A stretch of 64,000 bases of DNA from Armigeres subalbatus (lineage: Eukaryota > Arthropoda > Insecta > Diptera > Culicidae): NCBI RefSeq assembly GCF_024139115.2, contig NC_085141.1:407799612-407863611 (forward strand), written 5' to 3'. The notes under the pieces were generated by a model, which was not told where the DNA came from, searched no databases, and saw only the letters and a program-made list of their open reading frames with translations. The position numbers and the translations under genes were made by a program. Below are positions 10,208 through 21,883 of the stretch, in pieces. The stretch's first letter is position 1. Every line of letters begins with the position of its first letter.

Positions 10208-11112
10208 ATACGATCCACCATCCTTCCACTCTTCGAGTCGGTTCGGTGTGGCCGTTCATCAGTGGTGCCAACGGCACTACCATTTTTGTATCTTTCGAGG
10301 TCATCAAGCACGACACGGACGAAGTGTTTTTGAACCATCTTCGGTTGGCTGCGGCGGTCGGTCGGTAACTTTATCGAGCATCCCGGAATCCACTGATGAC
10401 GGCAGGGAAGGATATACGAAGAATCATTCGTTATCCATTGCATCCATTGTACTCAGCGCCAGTGGTTCTTAAGCCTTGTCATGGGTGGTGATTTAAAAAT
10501 TTTTGGAAGTCCTTTCTCTTTTAGGTGATTATTACAGAAATTATGTTTCAAAGCAATAAATCTGAACTATTCCTCTGATTCCGACTTCTTCAGGTAATAC
10601 TATTACCGTTAACTGCTGACAAGGAGAGCGCAAAAAAAAATGAGTTCGATTTCTTATTACATGTTTGTTTTAGGAATGAATATGATAGCAATGAAGTAAA
10701 GAACAGAAAAAAGGGTATTTTCAAATTCTAACATTAACAAAAAGCAACACAGATAGAAAAAGTTGTTGAAATTTACACGAAAGTGATGTAAATAAAGGGA
10801 ATGCCAAAAGAGCGTAAATTTAAACTACATTATCGCTTGAATGTATGCGATTTGCATTGCATTATGTCACTTTTTATATGATGTATGCTATAGAAACTGA
10901 CATAATGCTATAAAAATTGCATACATTTAGGTGTCCTTGTTAGAAAATATCCACGTGCTCCCAAAACAGTGTAACTTTCCATGTCTTTATTTTTTACCCT
11001 TCTTTGTTTTCATTATTTTTTTTCTGTTTGACAGCAAATATATTGTGTACGTCTTACTTCGCACGTAACATTTGTGCACAAAGCATCACCTTCACAAAAA
11101 ATAATGAAAACA
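10208..11112. other. Unassigned stretch
   Basis: The first 250 bases are GC-richer and open on both strands; the rest is AT-rich. A short element-like segment with paired GCATACATT/AATGTATGC words lies at 10845-10930. Nothing firm can be called. Confidence 0.35.
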
Positions 11113-11160
11113 AAGAATCGAACCCAGCCACCCTCAGCATGGTCTTGCTTTGTAGGAGGG
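11113..11160 (-). mobile_element. Feilai SINE fragment
   Basis: Inverse complement of the Feilai head, including GAATCGAACCCAGCC (the B box on the minus strand) and CATGGTCTTGCTTTGTA. Only about 45 bases survive, with no tail or TSD. Confidence 0.75.
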
Positions 11161-11666
11161 CCCAAGTAATATACATTTATAAATAACATAACATCTTATG
11201 TTCTTTGAACTGTATCACTCATCTTATAAAAACAGATTTGTTTCAAAAGTCGCCCTCGCAAATCCCAAAATTACAAGACGTCATCCAAGTTTTTAGAACG
11301 TAAACAGATTGAGAAGCGCTGTCCACTATCTACGCAACGGAACTAAAACAGTGCCGATTCATGTGGCCCGTTGAATTAAAAAACATCAACAACACAAAGC
11401 TCAACGGTTGGTCAGTTGTTATTGGTCATTAACTGCCACCTACCTTACTCCATCCAGCCGAAAGATACTCTGCGGTATGTAGATAGAGGTTGACGACTCG
11501 TACGTGAGAGGAAGTGCTATCTCAAGTACCTACACAATACCAAATTCGTCAGCTCGCGGATTCGACCCGGCTGGTTGTTGGGTGCAAAATTCTCCGTAAG
11601 TAACAATAGCCACTGCGTCACGACTGCCACCATAATTCATCGAGTAATTTAACTGCATCTTGGGGC

Positions 11667-11990
11667 TTAACCGACGAACCCGCTTCTGGATGAGCCATAT
11701 AATTGCCCGGATGGGATGCACTTAAGATGTCTGGCGTAATCAATTAGGGTTTTGACAACCGGGAAGCAGCCGTATGCCTCAGTAGGACCCAAATATATCG
11801 GGTAAAGAACGGAATTGCAGCCATCCAGGCATTCTCGGACATCTACCAATGTTATTGATTGCCCATATCGAAAAGTCATATCTTCGACGCAGGCGCCTAT
11901 TTGAACCGCTTTGAACTGGTCAATCACCAGAAGCGAAGAACCACTCGTCGCCTCAGATTGGTAGACACATAAAACCACTTCTGGAAAAGG
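11667..11990 (-). CDS. Candidate exon of an unknown Cys-containing protein
   Basis: A minus-strand frame runs about 107 codons from a good 3' splice-site context (CCTTTTCCAG, acceptor at 11991) to a TAA. The product contains spaced cysteines (CVYQSE, GACVEDM, VRECLDGCNS, YGCFPVV), as in many secreted insect proteins, and it is not repeat-like. I do not recognise the family. A second minus frame (12012-12218) upstream is open but has no clear signals. Could be a host exon, an old pseudogene or chance; no partner exon identified. Confidence 0.3.
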   Translation of the reverse strand, partial: PFPEVVLCVYQSEATSGSSLLVIDQFKAVQIGACVEDMTFRYGQSITLVDVRECLDGCNSVLYPIYLGPTEAYGCFPVVKTLIDYARHLKCIPSGQLYGSSRSGFVG

Positions 11991-12218
11991 AGGTTACCTT
12001 CCCGACGCCTTTTAAGGAGTCGTCAATGATCTATCCATGTTAGCTGGGTCGGTGACGCCGCGCGCACGAGCTAGAATAATCGTCTCCGCCGCGAGAACGA
12101 AACCGAGTGGGGAGCGCTGATGTTTGCTGGATGATAAGATTGCGGTAATGAAGCAAAAACGAACAAACGTTTGAGCGGATGTTTGTATAGCAAAAAAAAT
12201 TGAGGAACTATGGCCCAA

Positions 12219-13081
12219 ATTGATTGCACTTCAAGTAAGATGTGCATGACGATTTCGATTTTAGCATGTCATTGCGGCGATAATAATTGTATTTTGGTGA
12301 ACTTAATTTAAGAATTCTTCGAATAATTTGGACCTTGCAATGCAATCGTGATCCACGGGGAAAAAAGCATAGTCAAACTCAATTAGCTGAAGTACAAAAC
12401 TCAATCACAAAACCGTAGAATCGTGCAGGCTACTGATTATAATTTGATAGATTGTAATGTGCAGGAAACTTTGTATGGAAAATCACATCTGAAAATCTGA
12501 TAAATTGCGTCTTTAATTGGGCGAAATGACGGCATTGGCAGGTTTTGTTCCATAAAATTTGGTAACAATATTCTTTAATATGCAAAGAATGCTCAGGCCA
12601 AATTTGAGCATAATTAGTTATAGAAAACCCCAATGACAATAAGCTGAGAATAAAGCCGTCATTTCCTCTAATTGATTCATTGTTTTCAAACATAATGTTT
12701 TAAAGTGACGCCCATGAGAAAATAAATAAGAATAGTGACGTAAAATGACCGATCGTCACAAACAGAAGACTTGCGTAGGGGCAATGGTTTTAAATGGATC
12801 GATCAGCTAATACGAGCCACAGCAATTTCTTATGTCGAATTCGTTTTTAAACCTGGGTCAGTGCCAACCCGAACCCTGAATAAAAAAACATTTTCAGTTC
12901 CATCTGTCATTGGATATGTTGGTGTGCGTAGCATCGTGTTTGTTTTGATTCGAAACATATGATCCAGGACATCCAGTGCACTGGCAGTGCGTTGGCCTAA
13001 TCAGATCATGATAAATAAATATGTTTAAGTGCGTGAACTGATTTTTGCGGATAGTGGAATTTACTTTTGGGTGTATATAAA
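12219..13081. other. Unassigned AT-rich DNA
   Basis: No recognisable element ends, RNA polymerase III boxes or coding frames beyond short chance ORFs. Confidence 0.45.
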
Positions 13082-13083
13082 TA

Positions 13084-13287
13084 GGGGAACTGCTCCTGGA
13101 ATTCATCTCATGGCTCCGATATTCATCCCATCAAAAACAAAGCAATGTAAAGGAATTTGGATTGTTTATTATTTTTGCGATTTTTTCAGCATGTTGACAA
13201 AAAAGGTGACGAAATTGGTGCTGTATTTCTTTGTTTCCCGATGAGATGGATATATGTTCAGTGAGATGGAGATCGGAACAGTTCCCC
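13084..13287. mobile_element. TA-flanked MITE, GGGGAACTG ends
   Basis: 204 bp, starting GGGGAACTGCTCC and ending GGAACAGTTCCCC, with TA on both sides (13082-13083 and 13288-13289). The TA target points to a Tc1/mariner/pogo-type source. Inside, ATTCATCTCATGG-like words on the left answer GATGAGATGGA-like words on the right. Non-coding. Confidence 0.75.
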
Positions 13288-13289
13288 TA

Positions 13290-14126
13290 TTCAATTATAT
13301 TCAATAATCCCGTGCACATTTTTATACCAAGAATTCCGTATAGAATTCATGTCAAAGAGATTTTCCATTCCACAAAAATTTATCTATTTCTGCTAAAGTT
13401 TTCGGAGAACACGCATGTAATAAAAATTCTCCAGGATTCGCTAATTTTTTTCCTCGCTACCTCTCCTGATAAAGGTAGCCTCAAACCTCGGAAAATTTTT
13501 CGCCAGATTTTGGGCCCCGTACATTTTCAATTTTCAAAAATCTCCCGGAGGAATTGTTCAAGGTACTTCCAGGAATTTATGTACGAACCTTGCTGAGCAA
13601 TTCCTGAAGGAAACTTCGAGTTAGTTCCTGTATTCCAGTAGGATTTCATGAAGGAATAATGTTGTAGGAATTTTTAAATGAATTCCTGGAGCAACTTCCA
13701 GAAAAATCCTGGAACAGTCTTCAAAGATCTTCCTAGAAGAATTTCCAAAGGAATTCATCTTCAAAAGATCCCTTGGAAAAAAATTGGAGGAATGCCTGAA
13801 AGATATCGCCAACAATTCAAGAAATAATTACTGAAAGAATTTCTGAAGTAATTTCTGGCAGAATTCGAAGAAAATTCTGAAACGCATGAAAGAGTTTTGG
13901 AAGAATTTCAAAAGAAAGAATTTCTGAAGTAATTTCTGCATAAGAAATAATTCTATTCGGTATTCCTCAAATATATATTTTCTGACTATTCTTAGCGGAT
14001 TTTGTGAACGGGTTTCAAGAGGAATATTCAAACTACACAATTCCATCCACCGACCTTATTTAGGACAGAATCTGTGAGGAAAACCTGGATGAACTTATGA
14101 ATACATCCTAACAATTATTTTAAAAC
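13290..14126. repeat. GAATTCCTGAAGGAA-type degenerate repeat block
   Basis: A loose ~12-bp periodicity of GAATTTCTGAAG/GAATTCCTGGAG variants runs over 700 bases in mixed orientation. The same texture recurs at 22440-22870, 24830-25950, 31000-32240, 40420-41345 and 51555-52215. Local frames rich in Phe/Lys/Asn are artefacts of it. Confidence 0.65.
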
Positions 14127-14768
14127 CAGATTAATCCACCTAGCGGTGATGGCGCCTTTCTCGTTCGTTCAAAAGGTTTGGAAAATCTCAAATAACACCA
14201 ATATGTGGATTAGTCTTTTTTCATATATATTATTGTGGATTTACTTGACCAATGGATTCGAAGGTCGGTTCACTTGCCTATTTCAAACGTTCCTTCTCCA
14301 GCAAGGTTTGCCAAACTCAATAAATGTTTGGTAGATTACCTTGTTTTTGCTCCTTGTCTATCAAAACATATGTCAAAACATCGGAAAAAGAAAGAGAAGT
14401 CCGAGGAAACCGCAAAAACACGTGGCAGACTTGTCAGTTTTGACAGATTTTACTATGAAGATGGGTGTGAAGGTGGAAACAGCGATTTCAACGACCGTTC
14501 CAGGAGCGACTATTTCGAACGGTCGGGTCCAATAGGAAATCCACGTACAATATATGCATAAAAAAAATCTCGCCAAACGCAATTTGTTGCAAACAAATCG
14601 GATGAGCATAAGAGCAAAAAATTTAATTTTTCAAAAATTTATTTTGTAGTTTTAAAATTAGTATTTTCGCCATAACTTTTTACCCAATTGTACGATCCGG
14701 TCAAGTTTCTATAGGAAACAATGGGACAAGATTCGGCGTCGAATGCAATCTGTTGCGAGCGACCTGAG

Positions 14769-14862
14769 AAGCACACATATTGCACATCAATCACAGTAAC
14801 TTCTATATGACCGGATTCAGTCACAATATGGTTACTGCAACCAGATTTGTTGAACTTGTGTA
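14769..14862 (-). mobile_element. AGCAGCACA MITE family, diverged copy
   Basis: Shares ACCGGATTCAGTCACAAT and the flanking GGTTACTGCAACC blocks with copies at 28737-28843, 34270-34380 and 53378-53480. Ends are worn. It lies in the 5' half of the composite repeat. Confidence 0.6.
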
Positions 14863-14929
14863 TCTTGTGAGTCTAATCTACTTCATCTATAGTCTAAGTG
14901 CTAGAATTTTTTGAACTCTTTTTCACAAT

Positions 14930-15898
14930 AAATAGTAATTTGACCATAACTTCTAAGCCCATAGTCTGATCTGGCCAATTTTCAATAAGAAAATATGAGA
15001 CATTCTGCGTCGAATGCAATTTAATGCGAGCAAATCGGTTGAGGAAAAGTGCCTGAAAAATGAATGAGTTTTTTTAGCGATTTTTCCATGAAAAAAATGG
15101 TATAATTTTCGATCCCATAGTCCGATCTGGCCAATTTTCAATAGGAAAAAACGGGACTACGTCGAATGCAACTTATTGTGGGCAAATCGATTAAGGATAT
15201 GTGCCCGAAAAATGAGTGACATTTTTACACGATTTTTTTGTATGAATTTGTATTTTGGCCATAACTTTCGATCCCATAGTTCGATCTGTCCAATTTCAAA
15301 TAGGAAACAATGGGACAGGATTCTGCGTCGAATGCAACTTGTTGCGAGCAAATCGGTTGAGGATAAGTGCCCGAAAAATGAGTGACATTTTTTACGCGAT
15401 TTTTTCGTATGAATTTGTATTTTGGCCATAACTCTCGATCCCATAGTTAGATCTGGCCAATTTCAAATAGGAAACAATGGGACAGGATTTTGCGTCGAAT
15501 GCAACTTGTTGCGAGCAAATCGGTTGAGGATAAGTGCCCGAAAAATGAGTGACATTTTTTACGCGATTTTTCGTATGAATTTGTATTTTGGCCATAACTT
15601 TCGATCCCATAGTTCGATCTGGCCAATTTCAAATAGGAAACAATGGGACAGGATTTTGCGTCGAATGCAACTTGTTGCGAGCAAATCGATTGAGGATAAG
15701 TGCCCGAAAATGAGTGACATTTTTTACGCGATTTTTTCGTAGGATTTTTTATTTTGGCCATAACTTTTGATCCCATAGTTCGATCTGGCCTATTGCAAAA
15801 AGGAAACAGTGTGATAGTATTCTGCGACGAATGCAACTTGTTGCGAGTGAATCAGTTGAGGATAAGTGCCCGAAAAATGAGTGACATTTTTGAGTAGT
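14930..15898 (+). repeat. ~166-bp tandem array 1
   Basis: Units share GATCCCATAGT, ATAGGAAACAATGGGACAGG, GTCGAATGCAACTTGTTGCG, GAGGATAAGTGCCCG and ATGAGTGACATTTTT. The landmark GATCCCATAG occurs at 15111, 15270, 15437, 15603 and 15769, giving spacings of 159, 167, 166 and 166. A more diverged unit lies at 14640-14767 and another at 14940-15100. Homologous to 60300-61555. Confidence 0.88.
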
Positions 15899-15904
15899 TT
15901 TGGG

Positions 15905-16102
<198 letters not shown>

Positions 16103-16208
16103 TCACCTCAATTCGTCGAACTGAGTCGATTGGTATATAACACTATGGGTCTCCGGGCCTTCTATAAAAAGTTTGTTTCTGGAGCGATCATATAGCCTTT
16201 ACCGTATA

Positions 16209-17166
16209 GGGTATCCAATCATGGTTTGAACTAGTGAAAAGCGTATCATGGTTTGAACCATTTTGAAATCAGTAGAAATTACCATCTCATTGGCAGGAAA
16301 TGAACCTAAAACAGTATGGATAGAATATTTAAGTATACTGGAAGTGATAGAGTTTATTTAAACATTCGTACATATTGTTTAAGTAATTAAAAAAGCGATT
16401 TAAAAACGTCCTGAATTTGCGCCAAATCCCCCCCACCAGTGGCATAATTTCAAAAAGCTCGTAAAGAACGCATTTTATGACACAGGAGTGAGATCAATAT
16501 ATCAAAAGAACGCTATTTTCATCTGTAATCGATTGACGTCATCATACAATTGAGAAACAGTTTTAAATAGTTAAAATAGTAACATTTATACAAGGTAAAA
16601 ACTGTTCATGGTTTGAACTAAATTCGTATCATGGTTTGAACTTGTAAATGCAGTCATGTTCTGCTGCTGTCCGCTAGGAGCGCTGCATGCGCCTAACTGG
16701 AGCATTTTGTTTACATTTCCAATATGAAAAAATCGCAATTTTCATATCGATAATTTAGACGATTTTCACGCGTTTCGAGTTACTAATCGAATGCGAGAGG
16801 ATAAATAGTTAAACAAATTTGCTTTTCTACAGATTTCCTCAGCGTTTCATGCATGTGATTAGTATTATATTTAGGAGCTGCTGGCTGCTGTAGTAGTTCA
16901 AACCATGGTACGAATTTAGTTCAAACCATGAACAGTGTAGTTCAAACCATGGTACGAATCAATGTTTTGTAATTAGTTAATTAAGTTTTTCAATGAAACT
17001 AAGCATAAATATGTGCACCCAAGATGTTTTCAGAAAGATAATGAGCTAAGCTTCCATACAAACTAGAAATCGCAGTTCTAACATGTCCCTTTAATGAAAT
17101 AAATCAACTTTGTTTTGACGGCTCATCTGAAACCCGCCATTTGGTTCAAACCATGATTGGATACCC
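16209..17166. mobile_element. TA-flanked element with eight CATGGTTTGAAC words
   Basis: 958 bp with perfect 23-bp TIRs beginning GGGTATCCAATCATGG, flanked by TA (16207-16208 and 17167-17168). The word CATGGTTTGAAC is present forward at 16220, 16247, 16617 and 16630, and reversed (GTTCAAACCATG) at 16896, 16919, 16940 and 17144. The four left copies all point one way and the four right copies the other. No transposase frame. The host sequence rejoins as a terminal hairpin when the element is removed. TA target suggests Tc1/mariner/pogo machinery acting in trans. Confidence 0.88.
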
Positions 17167-17399
17167 TACTTTGCATACGAGAAAGGCAAAAAATGAATCT
17201 AGACAACAGTACCGGATTAATTTCATTTAAAACTACAATAACAAATATCACAAAATTCTCGAAAAAAAGATTTCCACCGCGCATTTCATTTTAATAAACA
17301 GACAGTTTCGTTTCTCCCTTCTGCTTGTTCATTCCACCCAGTCCCACCCCACCACGTGGTTTTGACAGTTAAAATACAGTTGTATTGGTGAACCCGGTG

Positions 17400-17530
17400 C
17401 GAAACCGTGAAACAACACAGTGCGAACCCGACAGCTTTGGGGTTGGAACTAGTGCGAACCTAGTTCCAACCTGAGCGAATAAAAAAACACTTTGACAGCA
17501 CTTAGGTTGGAACTGGTTTCCAACCTAAGT
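17400..17530. repeat. Short hairpin-rich segment
   Basis: GGTTGGAACTAG pairs perfectly with CTAGTTCCAACC across a 7-base loop near 17440-17471. A related pair GGTTGGAACT/GTTCCAACC-like lies at 17503-17535, and GTGCGAACC recurs several times. It looks like the end of a small foldback element but has no defined boundaries. Confidence 0.4.
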
Positions 17531-17608
17531 TGGAACTTTTTAAAAACGAATTCGACATTAATTACTAGCTAAGAAGTATTCCTTTGTATTTCTTTTTTTA
17601 TCCCATTA

Positions 17609-17768
17609 TTGTTTGCTATTTGAAAATTGTACAGATCGGACTATGGGATTAGAAGTTATGGTCAAAATACTATTTCTTATGCGCAAAACACGCTAAAACC
17701 AGTAACTCTAATTTTTATTATTATTTTTTGACACGAGAAACGCACCAACACCGCTAGGTGGATCAAGC
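17609..17768 (-). mobile_element. Fragment of the composite 166-bp-satellite element
   Basis: Read on the minus strand it has GATCCACCTAGCGGTGTTGG near its start and CATAACTTCTAATCCCATAG further on. These match the 5' end and the tandem-unit landmark of the element at 14127. The intervening part is deleted. Confidence 0.65.
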
Positions 17769-17925
17769 AGGGGTTTTCTTCTTTTTCTGCCTTATTCTGC
17801 CTTATACAATCTGTAATTGTCGATGACATTTGATATTCTATTGAGACTTCACTAGACACGAATTCACATTTTTTAATATTCATAGAAAAAAAAACCTGAC
17901 AGCAGAATATATGACGTTTTTCAAT

Positions 17926-18033
17926 AGACGAGTTTGTACAATCCCATTTAATTCGACTTACTTAAGTCGAGTCAAGTACGAGACAGTAAAGACGACCTTA
18001 CTGTTGAGGTCGAAATACGTATCTGTCAAGATA
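17926..18033. mobile_element. ACTTGTCATAAGACGAG family fragment
   Basis: Carries GACGAGTTTGTACAATCCCA and GACGACCTTACTGTTGAGGT, shared with 19713-19858 and 26934-27057. Only one arm is present, so it is truncated. Confidence 0.55.
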
Positions 18034-19259
18034 CAAATAAAAAGTTAGAAAAACGTTTGCCTTCTTTTGGATATGAATGGATTACAATCATAGTCTTTTT
18101 ACTCCGGGTGTATATTGTGCGGTACATTAATTACGTAAAGAATTGTTCCTTTTGCAACTTCATGTTAATATGAAGTGTAAAGAAAATGACAAGACCTCAC
18201 GTAATTAGCATGGTCTTTTTAAACTCCAGGAATCCAAATTTAAGGAGAACTTGTGTTGAACTCCTCTTTAATAGTATGTCAAAATTAGTGCTCGGTTTGT
18301 CCCAAACTTCAATGAGGAGTTCTTGCCTATTACGAAATAAAAATTATGAGAAAGTCAAGATTCTTGATTTTCTAAAAAAATCGATCGTAAAAAATACCAA
18401 GTTTGAAACAGAAAGTTACCGTCCAACTATCAATAAGAGTGATAATGGCAATTTGATAGTAATTTACGTTGTAATTCGTTTTTCAAAATGTCCCGCACGC
18501 ATGGCGGTACTTGTTATGTGCAACTGTACATAATAACTATGACAAGATAAGTTAAGACTGATTTCAAAATTCAGCTGAAGTAGCTCATAGCATGGACATG
18601 AATCCCACTTTGTTTATGCAAAGAAGGGTGCCTTATGTATTGATGCCTCACGTCACGCACCCATAAAAATGCTCAACAGAAAGTATTGATGCTGTTATAC
18701 TTGGCAACTTAAGGTGAAGGTGGGTTGAGTACCAAAACAAAGACTTGAAAGTATTGGTACAATAAAAACTGTCATATACTGTAGTAGTATTGGTGTCGCA
18801 TTTATAAATAAACATAAAATATTAGTAGAATTGGTTCAAAAACGACCCAGCTCCAACACGCTCACTCGATTCCGTCCCATGCTCGAGTGTCCTCCAAAAA
18901 CCGAATCGAACAAAACCTGGGTGAGCACAAGCCGGTTCAAGTTTGTATGATAACTAGTATGTGAAACTAAACCTTTCATTACACTGGCTACACCGCCTCC
19001 CCTCCAAACGCTGGCGAAAGAGAACCCACATAGTGAAAGCAATATTCCAGAGACTTCACTGAACGAAAATCGCACCGCAGGAAAGAACCATTGATTACGT
19101 AACGCAAAAAAATAGCATTTTATATCCCGCTCACCCCCATGTCACACTTTCTGTACGAAGCATCTGCCCCTGGTGCAGATATCACAGACAAATTCTGGCT
19201 ATTTTGTTTAATTACACGTTTCACTGATTCCTTCTGAGAAGCCTGATTATCATGCTAAA
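18034..19259. other. Unassigned AT-rich DNA
   Basis: A 115-codon plus frame (18186-18533) and a 79-codon minus frame (18836-19075) show no recognisable family. No repeat boundary seen. Confidence 0.4.
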
Positions 19260-19566
19260 CAAGGATGTTATCGATCGTTAAGTAATTTGCGTTCGATCAT
19301 TTAGTAGTTTGTCAATAACTTATTCCAGAAGCTGATTTTCAAAATGTGTTGTATGGTGGACCTCTAGTGCGAAGGTATTTCTACAACTCTGCCTGATGGT
19401 TTGTTGTTAGAATTCAACTAATAACGGAGTTATAGCGCTAGTAGCAGTAACTTAAACTAAATTATTGAAATTTCGTTATCAGTTAGTCTAAGTTACTGAA
19501 AATATTGCTGCAACTACGTTACTAGTGGATCGAATGCAAATTACTAAATGATCGATAACATCCTTG
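19260..19566. mobile_element. hAT MITE with perfect 8-bp TSD
   Basis: 307 bp, starting CAAGGATGTTATCGATC and ending with its inverse (similarity extends ~40 bases, with a few mismatches). ATGCTAAA is repeated exactly at 19252-19259 and 19567-19574. Interior has paired GTTACT/AGTAAC words. An 8-bp TSD places it in the hAT superfamily. Non-coding. Confidence 0.85.
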
Positions 19567-19712
19567 ATGCTAAAGACTCGCAACCTCGATTAAAATCGAC
19601 TTCCAACTATTGGAACGACCATTCAATATGCATTGTCTATGGAGTTAAAGCTCTTAAATATTTCATCCATTTTGTTAAGAAAATTATTTTGAGCTTTTTA
19701 GTGGAATATTTT

Positions 19713-19858
19713 CACTTGTCATAAGACGAGTTTGTACAATCCCATTTTATTCCACCACTTTGTCGGGCAAGAACGAGACACAGAAGACGACCTTACTGTT
19801 GAGGTACAATTGCGTGGTGAATTAAATGGGATTGTATAAACTTGTCTTATGACAAGTG
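19713..19858. mobile_element. Foldback MITE, CACTTGTCATAAGACGAG ends
   Basis: 146 bp with ~40-base inverted ends (CACTTGTCATAAGACGAG against CTTGTCTTATGACAAGTG) around a core with GACGACCTTACTGTTGAGGT. Partial relatives at 17926-18033 and 26934-27057. At 27057 the flank beyond the TIR (ATTCCATTAAAAAGCTCAA-like) also matches the flank here, so the repeat unit may be larger than the foldback part. Confidence 0.65.
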
Positions 19859-20700
19859 GTATTTCATCCAATCATATGGTGTCCCCCCTCGCCAGCGCCC
19901 AATGACGGAGGGCCACAATCAGAATAATGTTAAATTCAACCTTGCCATATCTACTGTCAGTAATACAAACCTGAAACGACCTGTGCACGATAAGCCCCTA
20001 TTTAAACCAGCCCAAACCATCAAACGACACCCAAAATATGAAACATCATCGACTGAGCCTGGCGGAGTAAAATCATTTTTGAACCACCCTAGTTATTAGT
20101 TTGCTGCTATCGGTGCCGCCGGTGTTTACATTCGCTCCGCGATCAGTTTTTCATAGTTTTTTTCGGGCAAAAATTGCAGTTTTTATAAAGTTTTCGGTTC
20201 AAACAAGTGACTGATTTCAAAAAGTGATGTTTCACTTGCATTCCATCAACATTTCGGGCTGCTCATGTGCGGAGAAGTGAGTAAAAACTTGATTTTTCCA
20301 ATGCCCTTTGAGAAGAAGTGAAGTGCAGTGATAACCCCACCAAATCGCGAACGGCTATTAAATTGGCACAAGATTGCTGATTTATGATGTAATTCGAGCC
20401 GAAATACATAGGATAATCCGGAGTAACATGTTCATTATCACGGGAAGTGAATAAATATGCTGTGAACAGGTTAGTATTTCGAATATTGAACTTTTGTTCG
20501 AAGCTGTTCGATGCATTCGAATGTTTGTGGGAGAGGAGTGCGGGAGGTGTGGGGTTGACCCGTGGAAGGTCAGGTGACATATTGACGGCCATCGTGGTAC
20601 TCTTCCAACTATGTCCTTAACGTCAAGTTAAGAACGGAATAAGATTTAAAAAAATACAGACGTTGAGCGTATTCGAAAAAAAATTATAATTTTAATATAA
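19859..20700. other. Unassigned stretch with moderate GC
   Basis: No element ends found. 20100-20600 is GC-richer than its flanks, with non-repetitive texture; a 109-codon minus frame (20263-20592) is not recognisable. It could include host UTR or regulatory DNA. Confidence 0.35.
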
Positions 20701-20791
20701 CGGCCGCCATTGCGCATTTTTGTCTCAGGTACCCCCAGAGACCAGCAAAAGTATTCCCAGGGGTACATGTGCCCCAGGTTGAGAACCGCTG
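20701..20791 (-). mobile_element. Charlie-like hAT terminus (fragment)
   Basis: On the minus strand it begins CAGCGGTTCTCAACCTGG, a terminus typical of Charlie-type hAT elements, and continues through GGTACC-type words to ATGCGCAATGGCGGCC. A second copy at 28693 shares both blocks. The other end is not found. Confidence 0.6.
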
Positions 20792-20984
20792 CTCTATACA
20801 CCTTGGTATTGTCTCATAAAAAACCTTTAAAAATTGGTGTGAAGTGAAGCAAGCTTTTGTAGATAAAACAACGTTGTATCTAAAATGTATAATATAACTA
20901 TAACTCGCAGGGACCTAAAATTGTGGATAGTCAAAGTTGATTTTTCTATTAATGTCCGCCTAAATCCCCATAGTGTGATGCAAA

Positions 20985-21110
20985 AAAATCGCATGGATGG
21001 CATCAGTAGCAGCCAAGTGAAATTTTCTCTCCAGATTCTGATTTTGGTTTTGCTGCTTAGAGAAAATTTCACTTGGCTACTACTCATGCCATTCATGCGA
21101 ATAAATGTTT
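20985..21110. repeat. Inverted repeat (hairpin)
   Basis: CAGTAGCAGCCAAGTGAAAT (from 21002) is answered by TTTCACTTGGCTACTACTC (from 21067), with a ~45-base loop. The flanks extend the pairing through ATGGATGGCATC/GCCATTCATG. A 170-codon minus frame crosses this hairpin and is probably an artefact. The AT-rich DNA to 21700 contains a partial direct repeat of 21090-21160 at 21336-21400. Confidence 0.6.
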
Positions 21111-21883
21111 GCAGCGTTTCCCTCCGAGTCGCGTTTGTGATTCTGCTGCCGAAGCCAAATTTCAGCTTGCGCCAAGCGATTATGATGTGCACTTTGAACA
21201 AAATTCGTCTCAGCTCAACCTTCCTTTGTATAGAATGGTTGTCCTGAAAAGAACCGATTGATTTCCAATAATGCTTCTTCCAAATCGTTACAGCAACAAA
21301 ACTAAAATTAAAATCTCCAGAAAGCTGCACTATTGACACCGTTCATGCGAATAAATTTTTGCAACGTCTCCTTCCCACGTTTTTTGTGATTCTGCGCATT
21401 TCCAAATACTAACTGCAACAACACCTGAGCCAGAACTAACGCCGCTGTATTTTTACGCCCAGAGTTTCCAGAGGCCCATAACTTACAGCATTCCGATGTC
21501 CGTGCTGGGAATGCATGAACGGGATTGGATGGTTCTGATTATGACAAGAATTGAAATCTGCAATAGTTTACCTTAATAATTGAAAGTGTCAATGAAATTG
21601 ACAAATTGCTGGAGATTTTCCGAGTCGATTGATATTAAATCTCTAAAATCAATCGACAGAGAAAGGTGCTTTCAACATACAAAATTGTACAAGATTTCCT
21701 AACGGTCCCCAATATTGGATTCAGATTTAACACCCAGTAAACGTTTTCCGACGTTAAAACCAACGGATACCGTGAGGAGCCGAAATCTGTCCACCTCATG
21801 ATTTTTTAAAACTTTATTATTGTGTTTTTTTTTTTCGGAATTAAGTGCAACACTGGGAGGAAGAGTCCGCCTAATCTCTATAT

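Noticed and set aside
20827..21339. 170-codon minus-strand ORF
   Set aside because: It runs across a hairpin (20985-21110) and repeated segments, and its residues show no family signature.
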